NCBI GenBank assembly: GCA_947561715.1
Contig: OX387197.1
Location: 25,694,266-25,758,265 of the forward strand
Source of the DNA: Ascidia mentula
Lineage: Eukaryota; Chordata; Ascidiacea; Phlebobranchia; Ascidiidae
Reading direction: 5' to 3'
Length of the DNA stretch: 64,000 bases
In this document: in pieces, positions 36,401 through 45,742 of the stretch
How positions within the stretch are numbered: the stretch's first letter is position 1
How the letters are laid out: the number at the start of each line of letters is the position of its first letter
The notes under the pieces: model-generated
Seen by the model: only the letters and a program-made list of their open reading frames with translations
The model's database searches: none
Told to the model about the DNA's origin: nothing
Position numbers and translations under genes: made by a program

Positions 36401-37830
36401 AGAGGATCGCGGAGAAGCTACAGAAGAAGTTGGAGGAGGAAAAGAAGGAGGAATCAAAGGTGAGGACCCTGTTGTCATGACTACAAGTTGTCGTGCTTGA
36501 AATATTTGGAGCTAAAGAAAGTTGTGATCCGATGTTAAGCAAAGAAAAATTTATGAATGAGGTCGTGATGTTTAACTGGAGGTAAATCTAACTGAAATAT
36601 AGACTGAACGAAAAATAAACTAAAAGTCACAATTGCTATTCTATATGTCCGGTTGGAAATGGTCGAAATTATCATTAAATTATGTCAGATGTTAATTGCT
36701 AGCAAGCAATGAAGTCGGGTTTTCACTTGAAGTTAAATCCAACTGAAATATGAGACTTTACTTAAAATAGGAAGAACCGAACGATACATCATCAATACGC
36801 CATTTGCCTCGTGTTACAACAGCACGAATATATGCAAACACAGTTTAAAACAATTGGCCTGTTAACCCAAATGCCATTTATCGTATTTCTGTCACTTACT
36901 TTTGATACTGTCGAAAACACACATGTTAAATCACGTGTCTCGCCTCCAGCTGGCAAGAAAGCAGAGAAGATTGCGGCGAAAGTTGTCAGCCATAACCGAA
37001 CAAGTTGGTATTTGTGTTACGTGGCTGGCGTGAAGTCCACGCATCGGCTTTGGCCTCCGAGAGAAGCGAGATTTTTCTCGTTATTTTGCGGAATTAGATG
37101 CACGTTTCCAACCGACCTGGTCTCGGTTTGTGGTCAAGAGAGTGTTGTTTATTGTTTTTGTAGCATCTTTAAATCTGCTTTATTTGATAAAGGTGACTGC
37201 TAGTGTAATAGCTAGCACAGTGCCACTTCAACAGCTGCACTGATTAGACCTTACAGGTCGAAACACCCTGTCTGCAGCTCTTGATAAAGGTGTTTTCGCA
37301 TCATGCTTTCAATAGATTTTAACGAGTAGCCAGGAACCTTTACTGAGTAGGGTACCGCCTGTAGTTTGGGCACGGAATGTTGTTTTACCCACACAAATTT
37401 TATGCATATCATGTCAATTGGATGGAACCAGTAACCTCCCTGTTACCACAACTCATTACAAGTTAGATTTAGTTTCGAATTAATAAACATAGTATTTTCT
37501 CTGTGGTAAAACTACCGTGATATTAATTCCAGATAATAGTCAGATAGCATCGGCGCAGAAGAATAAATACTCTTACGCAATAACAAAATGTCATTGTTTA
37601 TTTTTGTGACGTCACAGAAGGAAGAGGAAGAGCGGGAGTCGACCTCGATTGACCTGAAGACGGCCCTGGACAACATGGATGCTGCAGCTGCAGAGGAGAG
37701 TCGTCCACAGACTTCCTCTAGGAGGTTGGAGAAGAGCGACAAGGAGAGCATCTTAAAAGAGAGAATGCAGAAGAGAAAGAGCAGACGAGAGAGGGAGGCC
37801 ACCCCAGCTGACCCGGATCAGGAAGAATAG
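11338..37830 (+). CDS. Giant EF-hand and repeated coiled-coil protein, unrecognised (51 exons)
   Basis: Fifty-one exons with GT/AG borders join in one frame totalling 8,148 nt (2,715 residues; stop TAG at 37828-37830). The sum is a multiple of three with no internal stop. Residues 10-30 look like a degenerate EF-hand loop (LDRTNKGYLTSDE). The rest is charged helix rich in Glu, Lys, Arg and Leu, with no signal peptide or membrane segment. From about residue 960 a unit of about 400 residues recurs three times (described in separate entries). The start is the first ATG after a strong 3' splice site at 11302; an upstream coding exon cannot be excluded. I do not recognise the protein. The composition suggests a cytoskeletal or ciliary filament, but that is a guess. 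It could be two genes, yet phases match across every junction. The exon 39 donor (32191) is the least certain. A possible polyA signal AATAAA is at 38337-38342. Confidence 0.8.
12183..12323. mobile_element. Short repeat element flanked by a 13-bp target-site duplication
   Basis: Inside intron 3 of the giant gene, the 13-mer ttataacattata occurs at 12183-12195 and again at 12311-12323. The 115 bp between (12196-12310) is GC-richer than the intron around it and includes gccaagctggtcgcc and cagtggggcgatcccgcctt. Part of it reappears near the right end of the window (63885-64000). The duplicated flanks indicate a single insertion. It has no coding capacity, so it is a SINE- or MITE-like unit of unknown class. 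Confidence 0.6.
15667..15738 (-). tRNA. tRNA-Pro (AGG)
   Basis: 72-nt tRNA gene on the minus strand with a GGCTCGT / ACGAGCC acceptor stem, A and B boxes (GGTTCAAATCC) and anticodon loop TTAGGGT, giving AGG. No intron. A run of T follows on the minus strand (A-run just before 15667), a Pol III terminator. It lies antisense in intron 12 of the giant gene. Confidence 0.96.
16293..16364 (-). tRNA. tRNA-Pro (TGG)
   Basis: 72-nt tRNA-Pro on the minus strand with the same body as the other copies and anticodon loop TTTGGGT, giving TGG. A Pol III T-run follows (aaaaa at 16284-16288 on +). The bases just outside its 5' end (gcacatgtg) also follow the AGG gene at 15667, pointing to a local duplication. 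Same intron 12. Confidence 0.96.
16911..16982 (+). tRNA. tRNA-Pro (CGG), the only sense copy
   Basis: 72-nt tRNA-Pro on the plus strand with anticodon loop TTCGGGT, giving CGG. The B box reads GGTTCAATTCC. Five T residues follow closely as the Pol III terminator. It is the only one of six in the same direction as the host gene, in intron 12. Confidence 0.96.
17968..18039 (-). tRNA. tRNA-Pro (CGG)
   Basis: 72-nt tRNA-Pro on the minus strand, anticodon CGG, B box GGTTCAATTCC like the plus-strand copy, terminated by a T-run. It lies in intron 14 of the giant gene. Confidence 0.96.
19198..19269 (-). tRNA. tRNA-Pro (CGG)
   Basis: 72-nt tRNA-Pro on the minus strand, anticodon CGG, with a TTTTT terminator directly after the gene. 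It lies in intron 16 of the giant gene. The tRNA body appears identical to the copy at 17968. Confidence 0.96.
20210..20313. repeat. Foldback (inverted-repeat) element
   Basis: Two arms of about 45 bp (20210-20254 and about 20270-20313) are near-perfect reverse complements. Each contains TTCAAACG-TTT-GATTGTAACT and the block CATTCTCA-TGTGAA. A short loop separates them. The unit would form a long hairpin and looks like a MITE-like foldback in intron 17 of the giant gene. Confidence 0.75.
20653..20706 (-). ncRNA. Type I hammerhead ribozyme, copy B (core intact)
   Basis: On the minus strand, reading down from 20706: stem I AGCTGCA, core CTGATGA, stem II GACCT-TAT-AGGTC, core GAA, stem III ACAG with an 8-nt loop and CTGT, cleavage base A, and stem I' TGCAGCT. 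All conserved core bases (C3 to A9, G12, A13, A14 and the A15.1-U16.1 pair) are present. The predicted cut falls after the A at 20660. About 40 bp upstream is related to copies A and D. It lies in intron 18 of the giant gene, antisense to it. No clear target-site duplication was found. Confidence 0.8.
21070..21141 (-). tRNA. tRNA-Pro (AGG)
   Basis: 72-nt tRNA-Pro on the minus strand, anticodon AGG, followed by a TTTTT terminator. It lies in intron 18 of the giant gene, about 360 bp from a hammerhead ribozyme copy. Confidence 0.96.
22875..23040 (+). mobile_element. Short hammerhead-carrying element A with 13-bp target-site duplication
   Basis: The 13-mer acgtatcttctat is repeated at 22875-22887 and 23028-23040. 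Between them are 140 bp with no coding capacity that start ggaagtctttgc and contain a complete hammerhead. The first 115 bp match element D in the ERMP1 gene with one difference. The flanking duplication indicates insertion as a unit. It lies in intron 21 of the giant gene, in sense orientation. Confidence 0.78.
22939..22991 (+). ncRNA. Type I hammerhead ribozyme, copy A (core intact)
   Basis: Stem I AGCTGCA (22939-22945), core CTGATGA (22946-22952), stem II GACCT-TTT-AGGTC (22953-22965), core GAA (22966-22968), stem III ACAG (22969-22972) with loop TGGCCAT and CTGT (22980-22983), cleavage base C at 22984, stem I' TGCAGCT (22985-22991). Every conserved position is met and all three stems pair perfectly. 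Loop III contains the self-complementary TGGCCA, a feature of minimal metazoan type I hammerheads thought to act as dimers. Self-cleavage is predicted between 22984 and 22985. Confidence 0.87.
26526..26634. repeat. Degenerate foldback element
   Basis: Outer arms AAAGCCAAAATATTATGC (26527-26544) and GCATATTGGCTTT (26622-26634) pair with a small gap, and an inner hairpin GCACTG / CAGTGC lies at 26571-26595. It contains aaacgttttg and catcatcag, also seen near 63820-63840. In intron 26 of the giant gene. Confidence 0.5.
28485..28565 (-). repeat. tRNA-related SINE-like fragment
   Basis: On the minus strand a B-box-like GGGTTCGAACCC is followed by CGACGCGGG and an A/T-rich tail. The rest of a tRNA cloverleaf is not present, so this is a tRNA-derived repeat remnant, not a functional tRNA. 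It lies in intron 30 of the giant gene. Confidence 0.4.
29646..32191 (+). repeat. Giant protein repeat unit 3: exons 34-39 (residues about 1789-2138)
   Basis: Exons: 29646-29786, 29978-30163, 30522-30684, 31017-31183, 31496-31716, 32019-32191. Motif B is AYILADLQNVQKKEE (exon 34). Motif A is ALEDKYDALKDKLL then LSEQERQRRI, then RRQGKHDDVAKLF (exons 35-36). Motif C is ESEREALLAGLRRQDE, then EERRRQLALAKLRRDR (exon 38), then DSRKRQRELAQARL (exon 39). Intron 35 matches intron 27 of unit 2 in motif position and phase 0; intron 38 matches introns 23 and 30 in phase 2. The first C-motif intron is missing here, suggesting loss. The donor of exon 39 is ambiguous: ...attt|gtgtga at 32191/32192, or a GC donor at 32174/32175. 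Confidence 0.72.
30200..30324. repeat. Foldback element, family 2, copy 1
   Basis: Arms of about 43 bp at 30200-30242 and 30282-30324 pair almost perfectly and contain CTCTTCTGGCACTTAAGTT. The 39-bp centre has GTCTCGTCGAATGATGGAC followed by GAAAT. A second member is at 61144-61290. Located in intron 35 of the giant gene. Confidence 0.75.
35340..35415 (-). repeat. tRNA-related SINE-like fragment
   Basis: Minus strand carries GGGTTCGAATCCCGG, a good B box, then GTGTAGATTTTCAATAAAAA. It resembles the fragment at 28485-28565 in layout (B box, GC-rich closing stem, A/T tail). No complete tRNA folds. In intron 47 of the giant gene. Confidence 0.4.
37233..37279 (+). ncRNA. Hammerhead ribozyme, copy C (G8 mutated, predicted dead)
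   Basis: Stem I AGCTGCA (37233-37239) and stem I' TGCAGCT (37273-37279), stem II GACCT-TAC-AGGTC and core GAA are intact. The first core strand reads CTGATTA instead of CTGATGA: base G8 (37245), required for catalysis, is T. Stem III is shortened to ACA/TGT with a CCC loop. Upstream sequence has diverged from the other copies, so this is an older copy. In intron 50 of the giant gene, sense. Confidence 0.78.
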
Positions 37831-39084
37831 TTTTTTGTATGTTTGCATAATCACGAACTAATTATTTTCACTTGGATCGCGTTTTGCTGTCTTTTTATAT
37901 ATGACATCCCCACTGTATTTTTATGTTTCGGTCATATGTCAATTTATCAAGCAATATGTTGATATTTAAGGTTTTTTTAGTAAAAGTACATCAACAAAAA
38001 CGCTGTAGTAAAGGAATTTTGCGATTCCGCAAGATATGGAGCCATGTTTACGAACCGATGTGCATTGTCAGTACTAGCCGGTCGATCGCAATATTCTAAT
38101 TGATTCCATCGACGAATATTTTCACACTGTCGGACATTATGTAGCGCTACGAATTTGTACGCGATGCAGTTTTCCGTTTGACTTCGCAATTTATAGTAAA
38201 TACTGCTTTAGATTCTAATCACTGTATTTTGTGCTTGTAATATAGACAAAATTGCGTTGATGATATTCCGCTTTCCTCGTTGTTTCTCACTTACGTAATT
38301 TTTATCTTTTTGTCGCACGTGATCACTTCGCTAGCCAATAAATATTGAGCACCAACTATTTCTTTTGGCGTTTTCTGGGTTTTAAACAACGATAGAATCT
38401 AAGGATTTGCCTAGACTGAGTCTACTTTATAAGCATTTTTTTGTTGACAGATCAAGATTTTAGCACTTGGAAGAAATCTAATTTTGTTCAAACTGGCGGG
38501 TTTAAAACCTTTATTAAGTCTTGTATTATGTTATGGCGCTTGCTGGCCCGGAGGTTATAGCTTCCCTGCTGCCTCGACTTCTCAGAGAATAAACCCTGCT
38601 GATTTCAAATACCTGCCTCGATCAGCTTCGGGGTCTTACCAGCTTTTTGTAACTTGGTTCTCTTAACAAAATGAATTTGCCAATCTGTTGCATAACTCGA
38701 TACGCTTGAGTAAACCCTTCTGTGACTCAGCATTTCCGTAAGCAAAAGTGTTGAAGGATTGCCTTCCCTTCAACATATGGAATGGACTTTAACCTTTTGA
38801 TTGATAGATAGACTTTGCAATACTTTATAATGGGTTTTGTATGGTTATGTGTACGCGCTATTTGATAGCGCTCGGTTTTATTCCTTTCAGTGTCATTCTG
38901 TCAGTGTTGGACAAGCTAAAATCGCAAATCAAAAATTTTTTTGTGCTCGACGTTTTCGTAGTGTTGCGTAAGACAGCGTGTTCCTATACAAACGGTTGGC
39001 GGGTTACGATTCTGATGTAACCACGAAAATCTGATTTTGTGACAGTATAAAAGTAATAACTGTCTTTAACTTCAAAGTTCAAAT
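37831..39084. other. Intergenic: 3' flank of giant gene and promoter of ABHD copy 1
   Basis: AT-rich sequence with a possible polyA signal AATAAA (38337-38342) about 500 bp after the stop. A 60-codon frame near 38484-38666 has no splice context or recognisable domain. Nothing else is supported. Confidence 0.5.
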
Positions 39085-42000
39085 ATGGATCACCAGCCTT
39101 CTGGAGGCAGTGGTGGAGAATTGGATGGAGTTGTTTACAATCAAGAAATGGAAGCGTATGTTTCTTGTGTTGTTTGATTATAAAAAAATACTTAATTTAG
39201 TGAAACAATTTTCCATACAAAATGTAATGCATTGTACTTTGCTTTCCATGTTGGATAAATGATAGATTAGGAAGTTTGTGATTATACAGAGGATTTTTTG
39301 TCGTCAACAGTTCATTTTGCGGAAAAATCAACCTATGTTAATGCATTAACAAATTATTTTATCATGAATTATCAAATAAAATACATAAATCACAACATTT
39401 TTTCCAATCTGGATTATAAGAATCTTGTCATATATCAACCAATATAATTTAAATTATTCGCAACAGACCCACCACAAGTTGGCTTGGAAGTTGGTGTCAA
39501 TGGAAACCAACATCAGATAATCATTTGGTCCAAGCGGAAAGCAGAATGTTAGAATGTAAGTTAAATTTATGTTTAGGTTTTAATTGCTAATGGTTTTTGC
39601 GTATGATCTGAAAACACGTTGATAAGATTATTTGGATATATTTATCTGTGCTGTGTTTATTGCATTGCCAATTGCCTGTGGCTTTAAGGCTCCAATTAGG
39701 AGTAATCTACCACACTAACCATTTTTATGGGCATTGACTGGTGTCAATCATAACACCAATACTTTTTGGTCAATGTTGACCAAGGTTTTGTGGCTGGGTC
39801 ACAGTCATATTTTGGGGGATGTTGGCCAATGTTTTGTCTTACTACCCACAGTTGTGAAGTGCTCCCTACACAAAATGTTTGTGTCTCTTCCAAGTGGTAA
39901 CAAGATATGGACTTTGATTGCAAACCGAGGAATCAAAAACAAAACCCCGCTGGTCATGGTCCATGGATTCGCTGGTGGTGTTGGTTTATGGGTAGGTTTT
40001 AAAATATCGGTCCAACTTATTTGCATTGTTTCTATGTTCATATTTGTTTAGTGTAAGTGTAATATTTTAAGTTCTGTGTTAATTGTGTTACCAGTGGTAG
40101 TTTAAATCATACCGGTATATACTAGTGTATCGGTAAAACCAAACACACATAATGTCCTTTGTAATGACTGAAAAAAAAGTCAATTGGTCTCTTGCACAAA
40201 TACTAAACTAGGGCTTTCTTTTTAGGCATTAAACTATGAGGCATTGAGCAAAACACGCTCTCTTTTTGCTTTTGACCTGCTTGGGTTTGGAAGGAGTAGT
40301 CGACCACAATTTGACACCGACCCTGCAGTGGCAGAGGAAACTTTTGTGGAGTCGATAGAGGAATGGAGAGAATCAGTGAATGTGGACAAAATGATTTTAC
40401 TTGGACACAGTTTTGGAGGTTATCTGGTCAGCTGTTATGCTATGAAATACCCTGAAAGGTAGGACACCATGCCAGTATTGTCTGCAGCTTACAAGTCTTG
40501 TTTATTAATCTCTTGGCAATGCTTGAACTGGTTGATATATTATTTTGTTCAATGTACTAACTTTATTAGTTCAGCATAAAACTTTAAGTTGTAACTGGGA
40601 CTAACCTACCCTTTAATAAAATATTCCAAATCACTCATTTTTTAATATATATACTTTGTAATAGGGCGCCATTATTAGCCTACAGTAAAGATACCAAGAC
40701 CATAGACGTTTGTCAGTAGAGTGCTCTATATATCTTAGTGACAAATATTCCTTTTTATAGAATTTACTATGTAAATTTTACCCCATTGTGCAAACAATTT
40801 TTACATGTTTTTTCTCCACAGAGTAAAAAGCCTCATCCTTGCTGATCCATGGGGATTCCCCAAACCTGATCCAGACAGTGAACGGGCGAGAAGGATTCCA
40901 CTTTGGATTCGTGCACTTGTGCGTATTTTAAGTCCATTCAACCCTCTTGCAGCTGTTAGAGCTGCTGGGCCGTGGGGTAAGCACTAATTTTAAGCAAGTT
41001 TGTAGTTATGTTAATTACATAATCCCTGTTTTTTACACACACAGCTGTAACGTGTGTTCACCTAAACTTTTAAAATCAGCTTAGTTCAGGTAGGAACTGT
41101 GAGCCATAATGATCACCTGCAAACAATTTACACTGTTTTGACCTATTTTGTCTGCTGCTCACTGAACTAAGCTTTTGTGCTTGCTATATTTGGCCCAGAT
41201 AAACTGTAATCAACCTTTTTAACAGTTTAGAGCTAAGAGTAAGGTGTGGTAAAAAAAGCATTTAATTTTTTGTTTTCAATCTCAATGCATATTTGATATT
41301 CTAGGACTCAAACTTTCAAAAATAAGATAGTTTAGTTTAGTGTTTTCCACATTGGGCCTAAGTACACTGTTTATTATGTTACAGCATGATTTAAACTAAG
41401 ATCCATGGATTAAGGTGTTATATAAAAATCTTTCGTACTTGCTTGTCTGTTTCAAAAAATTTTCAATTTTTCAGGACCAAACTTGATTAAAAGATTTCGT
41501 GCGGACTTTAAACAAAGATATCCTGAAGTGACGGCCAAGGATGAAAATACTGTGTTTGAGTATATTTACCACTGCAATGCTGGAATGCCAAGGTACGTCT
41601 TCAACCACTTAGCTGTATATGTGACATTTTTTAATCATGAAAATAATATCCCAGCACTAAAATTAATGTGCTATTTTAGTGGGGAAACAGCTTTTAAGCA
41701 AATGAACGAGAACCTAGGTTATGCCTACAGGCCAATGTTGTCAAGAATAAGTAAGTTTGTGGTTCTTATGTTTGTGGTAAATCAGTTTAAATTCAGTTAT
41801 TTATAAGCAATGGATTCATTTGTAAGATGTACTTAAGTGATGAAATCATTTTTTTAAAGGTGCCCTACATAAGGAAGTACCTGTGACCTTTATATATGGA
41901 GCAAGGTCATGGATGGACATCTCATCTGGACACCAAACTCAAAACCTTTTACCAGACAATAATGTAGAAGTTTATGTAAGTCACACATCTATTCAAAATC

Positions 42001-42305
42001 TTTTGCCAAATTCGCATAGCATTAAAAAAACGGTTTACTGGACATCCTAAAATATTTGAAAAAGCCACAACTTTAATTCCAATGGTAGCAATTTTATCCA
42101 CAATTTTGGTGATTTAAGCTGAAAATTAAACTTCTTGCTACTCTTAACGTTATCATTGTTTACATGTGATTGGAGCAAATTTATTTGTATTTCACTATAT
42201 TTATAGTCTGTGAAAGGAGCTGGACACCATGTTTATGCTGATAGACCGGATTTGTTTCAAGAAATAGTGACAGCAGTTTGTGATGCATCAGATGAAGAAA
42301 GTTGA
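39085..42305 (+). CDS. ABHD4: ABHD4/5-family alpha/beta hydrolase, tandem copy 1
   Basis: Nine exons: 39085-39155, 39467-39555, 39852-39991, 40226-40458, 40822-40976, 41475-41592, 41680-41750, 41860-41975, 42207-42305; 363 residues. It has the alpha/beta-hydrolase landmarks of the ABHD4/ABHD5 subfamily: [13 protein letters not shown] (oxyanion loop), [12 protein letters not shown], the nucleophile elbow [19 protein letters not shown], and near the C-terminus GAGHHVYAD, which holds the catalytic His and the H-x4-D motif of this subfamily. ABHD4 hydrolyses N-acyl phospholipids; ABHD5 (CGI-58) has lost the serine and activates the lipase ATGL. Serine is kept here, so an active ABHD4-like enzyme is more likely. 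PolyA signal AATAAA at 42537-42542. Copy 2 follows 881 bp downstream. Assignment to ABHD4 rather than ABHD5 is inferred. Confidence 0.92.
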
Positions 42306-43186
42306 ACATGAAGTTTCATCACTGAAATGCACTTGTCATACATAATAAGATTTACTTATTTATGTTTTTATATTTTAGCAGGGTTTTAGAACATTTGTTT
42401 TGTAACTGATTGTGACACACAAATGATTGTCCAAATTGGTAATTTTGTACGGTTGTCATTTGTTCTATTGGCAGACACTTACACCTCATCGGCAAAACAG
42501 AAATGTTTGCTATAGGGTCACCATGTTGGTTCGTTAAATAAACAGTTTCATTAATTTAAATTTTGGCTGTGGTCACTACAAAAACATGTAAGACATCATG
42601 AAGACTGTATTAAGTTCACATCTACCTTTCTTGGTGATGCTTTTTTCAAAAACGTTTGAAAGAAAGTTGTAACTTTTGATGCACTTGTACTATAAATAAT
42701 TTAACTTGTTCTTGTTTAGTTGTTGCTGCCGTACATTTGAAAATGGATTTTCTTTCGATTTTTGTTTTGTTTACCTTTAATGAAATGTCTTTTCGGTATT
42801 ATTTGTTAAAACTGTCAGGTTAACTGAAAAGTCGACTTTTCTTTGATTTGAATTCGTGGACAGTTGGTTTCATTAACACAGGAAAGAGAATTATAAACTA
42901 AAAAGAAAAACGTGACAGAAAAATAACCAAGGAGAAATTGCAACATTGTTGTCATCGTGAGTCAGCAAAATACATTTTCCGGTTTTGAGAAACATCGTGT
43001 TCGAAACTTTAGATTACAGTCACCAAATATGAATTTTCGGACAACATAAAATAGGCTTTTTTAGTTTAGCGCGGGTCATGAAACCTATGTAATAAGGAAA
43101 TGCTTATGACAACGTTTGCAGGTTGGGCGCGTGATAAATTTGTGTATTTGATAAGCAATATTTAAAAATCGTAATTTTCTACGAGT
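42306..43186. other. Intergenic between the tandem ABHD genes
   Basis: Holds the 3' UTR of copy 1, ending near AATAAA at 42537-42542, and then the promoter and 5' UTR of copy 2. The gap of about 880 bp argues against an operon of the tight tunicate type. No other feature was seen. Confidence 0.6.
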
Positions 43187-45742
43187 ATGGAGGAGACCGA
43201 AACATTGAGAAAAGCAGAAGATTTTTCCGATGAAGGGTTTGATTATGAAAGGTAATTATTTTGTGCATACTGAAAAAAATACTTCTGAACTTGCTATTTG
43301 AGTTGTATTAGATCTAAATAGTCGTTAACAATATCAGTAACTTCAGTAGACCATATAAACTTTACTGAAGTTACTTTTTTATCGTCCCAACCCAACTGAT
43401 TCTGTATTTTTTTTTCAATTTCTTCTAAGTTCATCAACTTGCTGTGTGCGTTGGAGGCCAACCTCGATGGAAGAGCTAATCAAGGCAGAAAATAGAATGC
43501 TAGCATGTAAGTGTAATATTCTTGTATATTTTTTAATTTGTGGAATGTGTTTGGTGGCTGAAGTGTCCCAGGTTTCATTGGGTTTCAATCTCAATAACAT
43601 TAATTGTATATAAATAAACTCCTGCACAAGCAAACCTTTTCTAAATAGCATTAAACCAACAAAATGTTAGGTCCAGTCTGTAATGTTTGTCACTATTTAT
43701 TTTCCTGCCAAAGCTTATCACAGATGTCTTGTGTGTTCTAGTTGTCAAATGTCCACTTAAAAAGAAGTATGTTGAACTACCAAGTGGAGAAAGACTTTGG
43801 ACAATAATTGCTAATCCTGAAGTTAATGACAAAGTACCTTTGGTAATGGTTCATGGATTTGCTGGAGGAGTTGGATTTTGGGTAAGCACCACAAGGCCAA
43901 TAAGGAATTTTAGTAAAAATCACAAATCTTATTCTACAGCAGGTAATCCTATTATCAATTGTGCATATTAGTGTTCTTAAATTTATTTATTTTTTAATGA
44001 GTGTTTAAAGTTTTATCAGGAGAGAGTCTGAGTTAAAAAAGTTGTTTAAGGTTTGGATAACTTAGTTAAAAAAGCCTGGTTCTATTTCTTCAGGCAATGA
44101 ACTTTGATGCTTTGAGCAACGATCGCCCAGTCTACTGTTTTGACTTGCTTGGTTTTGCAAGAAGCAGTCGGCCAACATTTGATGGCAGTCCAGAAATAGC
44201 AGAAGAAACATTTGTGCAATCCCTGGAAGAATGGAGAGAAGTTGTAAAGATTAAGGAAATGATATTGTTGGGCCACAGTTTCGGAGGGTATCTTGCATCT
44301 TGCTATGCCATCAAACACCCAAACAGGTATGACACTTTTTTATTTAATATCAGAACATCTGGTTATTATATTCTAAAGTTTAACCACACCCAGCATATAA
44401 ACTTTGTAAACATTAAACAAATCCCCATTACATTTAATCCAGTCGCTGAAAGTAGTTTGCTTTTTTCGCATATATACAAATCTGTTAATTAAACTTTTTA
44501 TTTCCTAAATTTTGTGTAGAACTTAAAAAAATGGTCCAAACATATGTATTTTGTTGTAGAGTAAAAAGCCTGATTTTAGCGGACCCTTGGGGGTTTCCTG
44601 AACCAGATCCAGATGCGATCGGTAGACTTCCATGGTGGATAAGATGCATATTGAGATTGGCGGAACCATGCAACCCACTTGGCGTTATCAGATGTTGTGG
44701 CCCTTATGGTAAGTTTTATATGTTTTTTTCAAAAGGTGAAGATGCAACAACAGTTTCGAGTCCACAGTTTAAGTGTATTTAATTAAAATAAGCATTTACC
44801 ACACACACTTTATTACAGGTCCAAGATTAATAAAACGATTTCGTGCTGATTTCAAACAGAGGTATCCACAAGTAACAGCTGAAAATGAAAATGCTGTTAC
44901 CAAATATATCTATCACTGCAATGCTGGCAAACCCAGGTTATTTTAGTCATATTTTGTTTTTAGGGGTTAGCTCACATATATGGTTTTAATAAAGTGTTTA
45001 AATTTTAGCGATTTTTTGTTAAAATTAAGATGTTGAAAATGTTATTTGAGTATGTTTACTGTAAAAATTATGCTCTGCCATTTCAGTGGTGAAGCAGCAT
45101 TCAAACAGCTTAACATGAACATTGGATATGCAAAGCACCCAATCATCAATAGAATAGGTAAGCAAATATTGTTGTGCCTTTTCAACATACATAGTTTGGT
45201 CGACATTTTCGAGCAGTGATATCTCCATGTTAATTGACTAGTCAACCAAACTAACGCACGTCATTCAGATCAACTAGATGTGAACATCCCTGTCACGTTT
45301 ATATATGGGGAAAAATCTTGGATGGACAGATCTTCTGGGGAACAAGTTAAAGAAATAATTCAAAACAAAGTTACTGTTAATGTGAGTTAATTTTGAGCAC
45401 TTTTATTATAAAAATTCGTGAGAAAATTTACTTAAAAACAAAATTCAAAAAAAAGTTTATCAAGGTACCAAGTAAAGTATTAATTTCCATCATGGAAAAG
45501 TTATTTATTTTTTCAAACTAATTTAAAAAATCCATGTAAAACTAATCTTTAAATAAAACAGCCGAAAAGTAATTTTGGGGCTTTGTACCACATGTCTAAC
45601 TTCATCCTAATTCCATCAGATTTTAAGAGGAGAAGTTGGCCACCATGTTTATGCTGATGATCCTAAAAACTTTAACAATTTTGTACTGGAAGCGTGTCAT
45701 GAAGCAGACGAGAATGTTCAAAAAGTCCAAAGTCAGGAGTGA
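43187..45742 (+). CDS. ABHD4: ABHD4/5-family alpha/beta hydrolase, tandem copy 2
   Basis: Nine exons: 43187-43251, 43430-43506, 43742-43881, 44094-44326, 44560-44708, 44819-44936, 45087-45157, 45269-45381, 45620-45742; 362 residues. Motifs match copy 1: [31 protein letters not shown] with the nucleophile serine, [13 protein letters not shown] and GHHVYAD. All eight introns fall at the same places and phases as in copy 1, and exons 3, 4, 6 and 7 have equal lengths (140, 233, 118, 71 nt), so the pair arose by tandem duplication. The first 40 residues differ most. A possible polyA signal is AATAAA at 46265-46270. Likely an active lipid hydrolase; how the two copies divide function cannot be read from sequence. 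Confidence 0.92.

Larger units (their letters stand above)
32400..37830 (+). other. Giant protein, C-terminal region: exons 40-51 (residues about 2139-2715)
   Basis: Exons: 32400-32530, 33023-33206, 33413-33540, 33804-33912, 34302-34430, 34662-34735, 34946-35131, 35221-35304, 35484-35651, 35984-36180, 36330-36459, 37618-37830. This part is very charged coiled coil with decayed traces of the repeat (DEERETLMMILLASEDG in exon 40; MIREKLRERRQRKDE and MEERLAARREKRRQEQE in exons 46-47). Exon 48 has a short Pro/Gly/Thr linker (GPPKGKESKPSTPLGG). The tail ends in clusters of Lys/Arg and Glu. No targeting signal or known C-terminal domain was recognised. Confidence 0.75.

Noticed and set aside
42306..43186. 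ABHD tandem pair as an operon
   Set aside because: The gap of about 880 bp with its own polyA signal is much larger than in tunicate operons.
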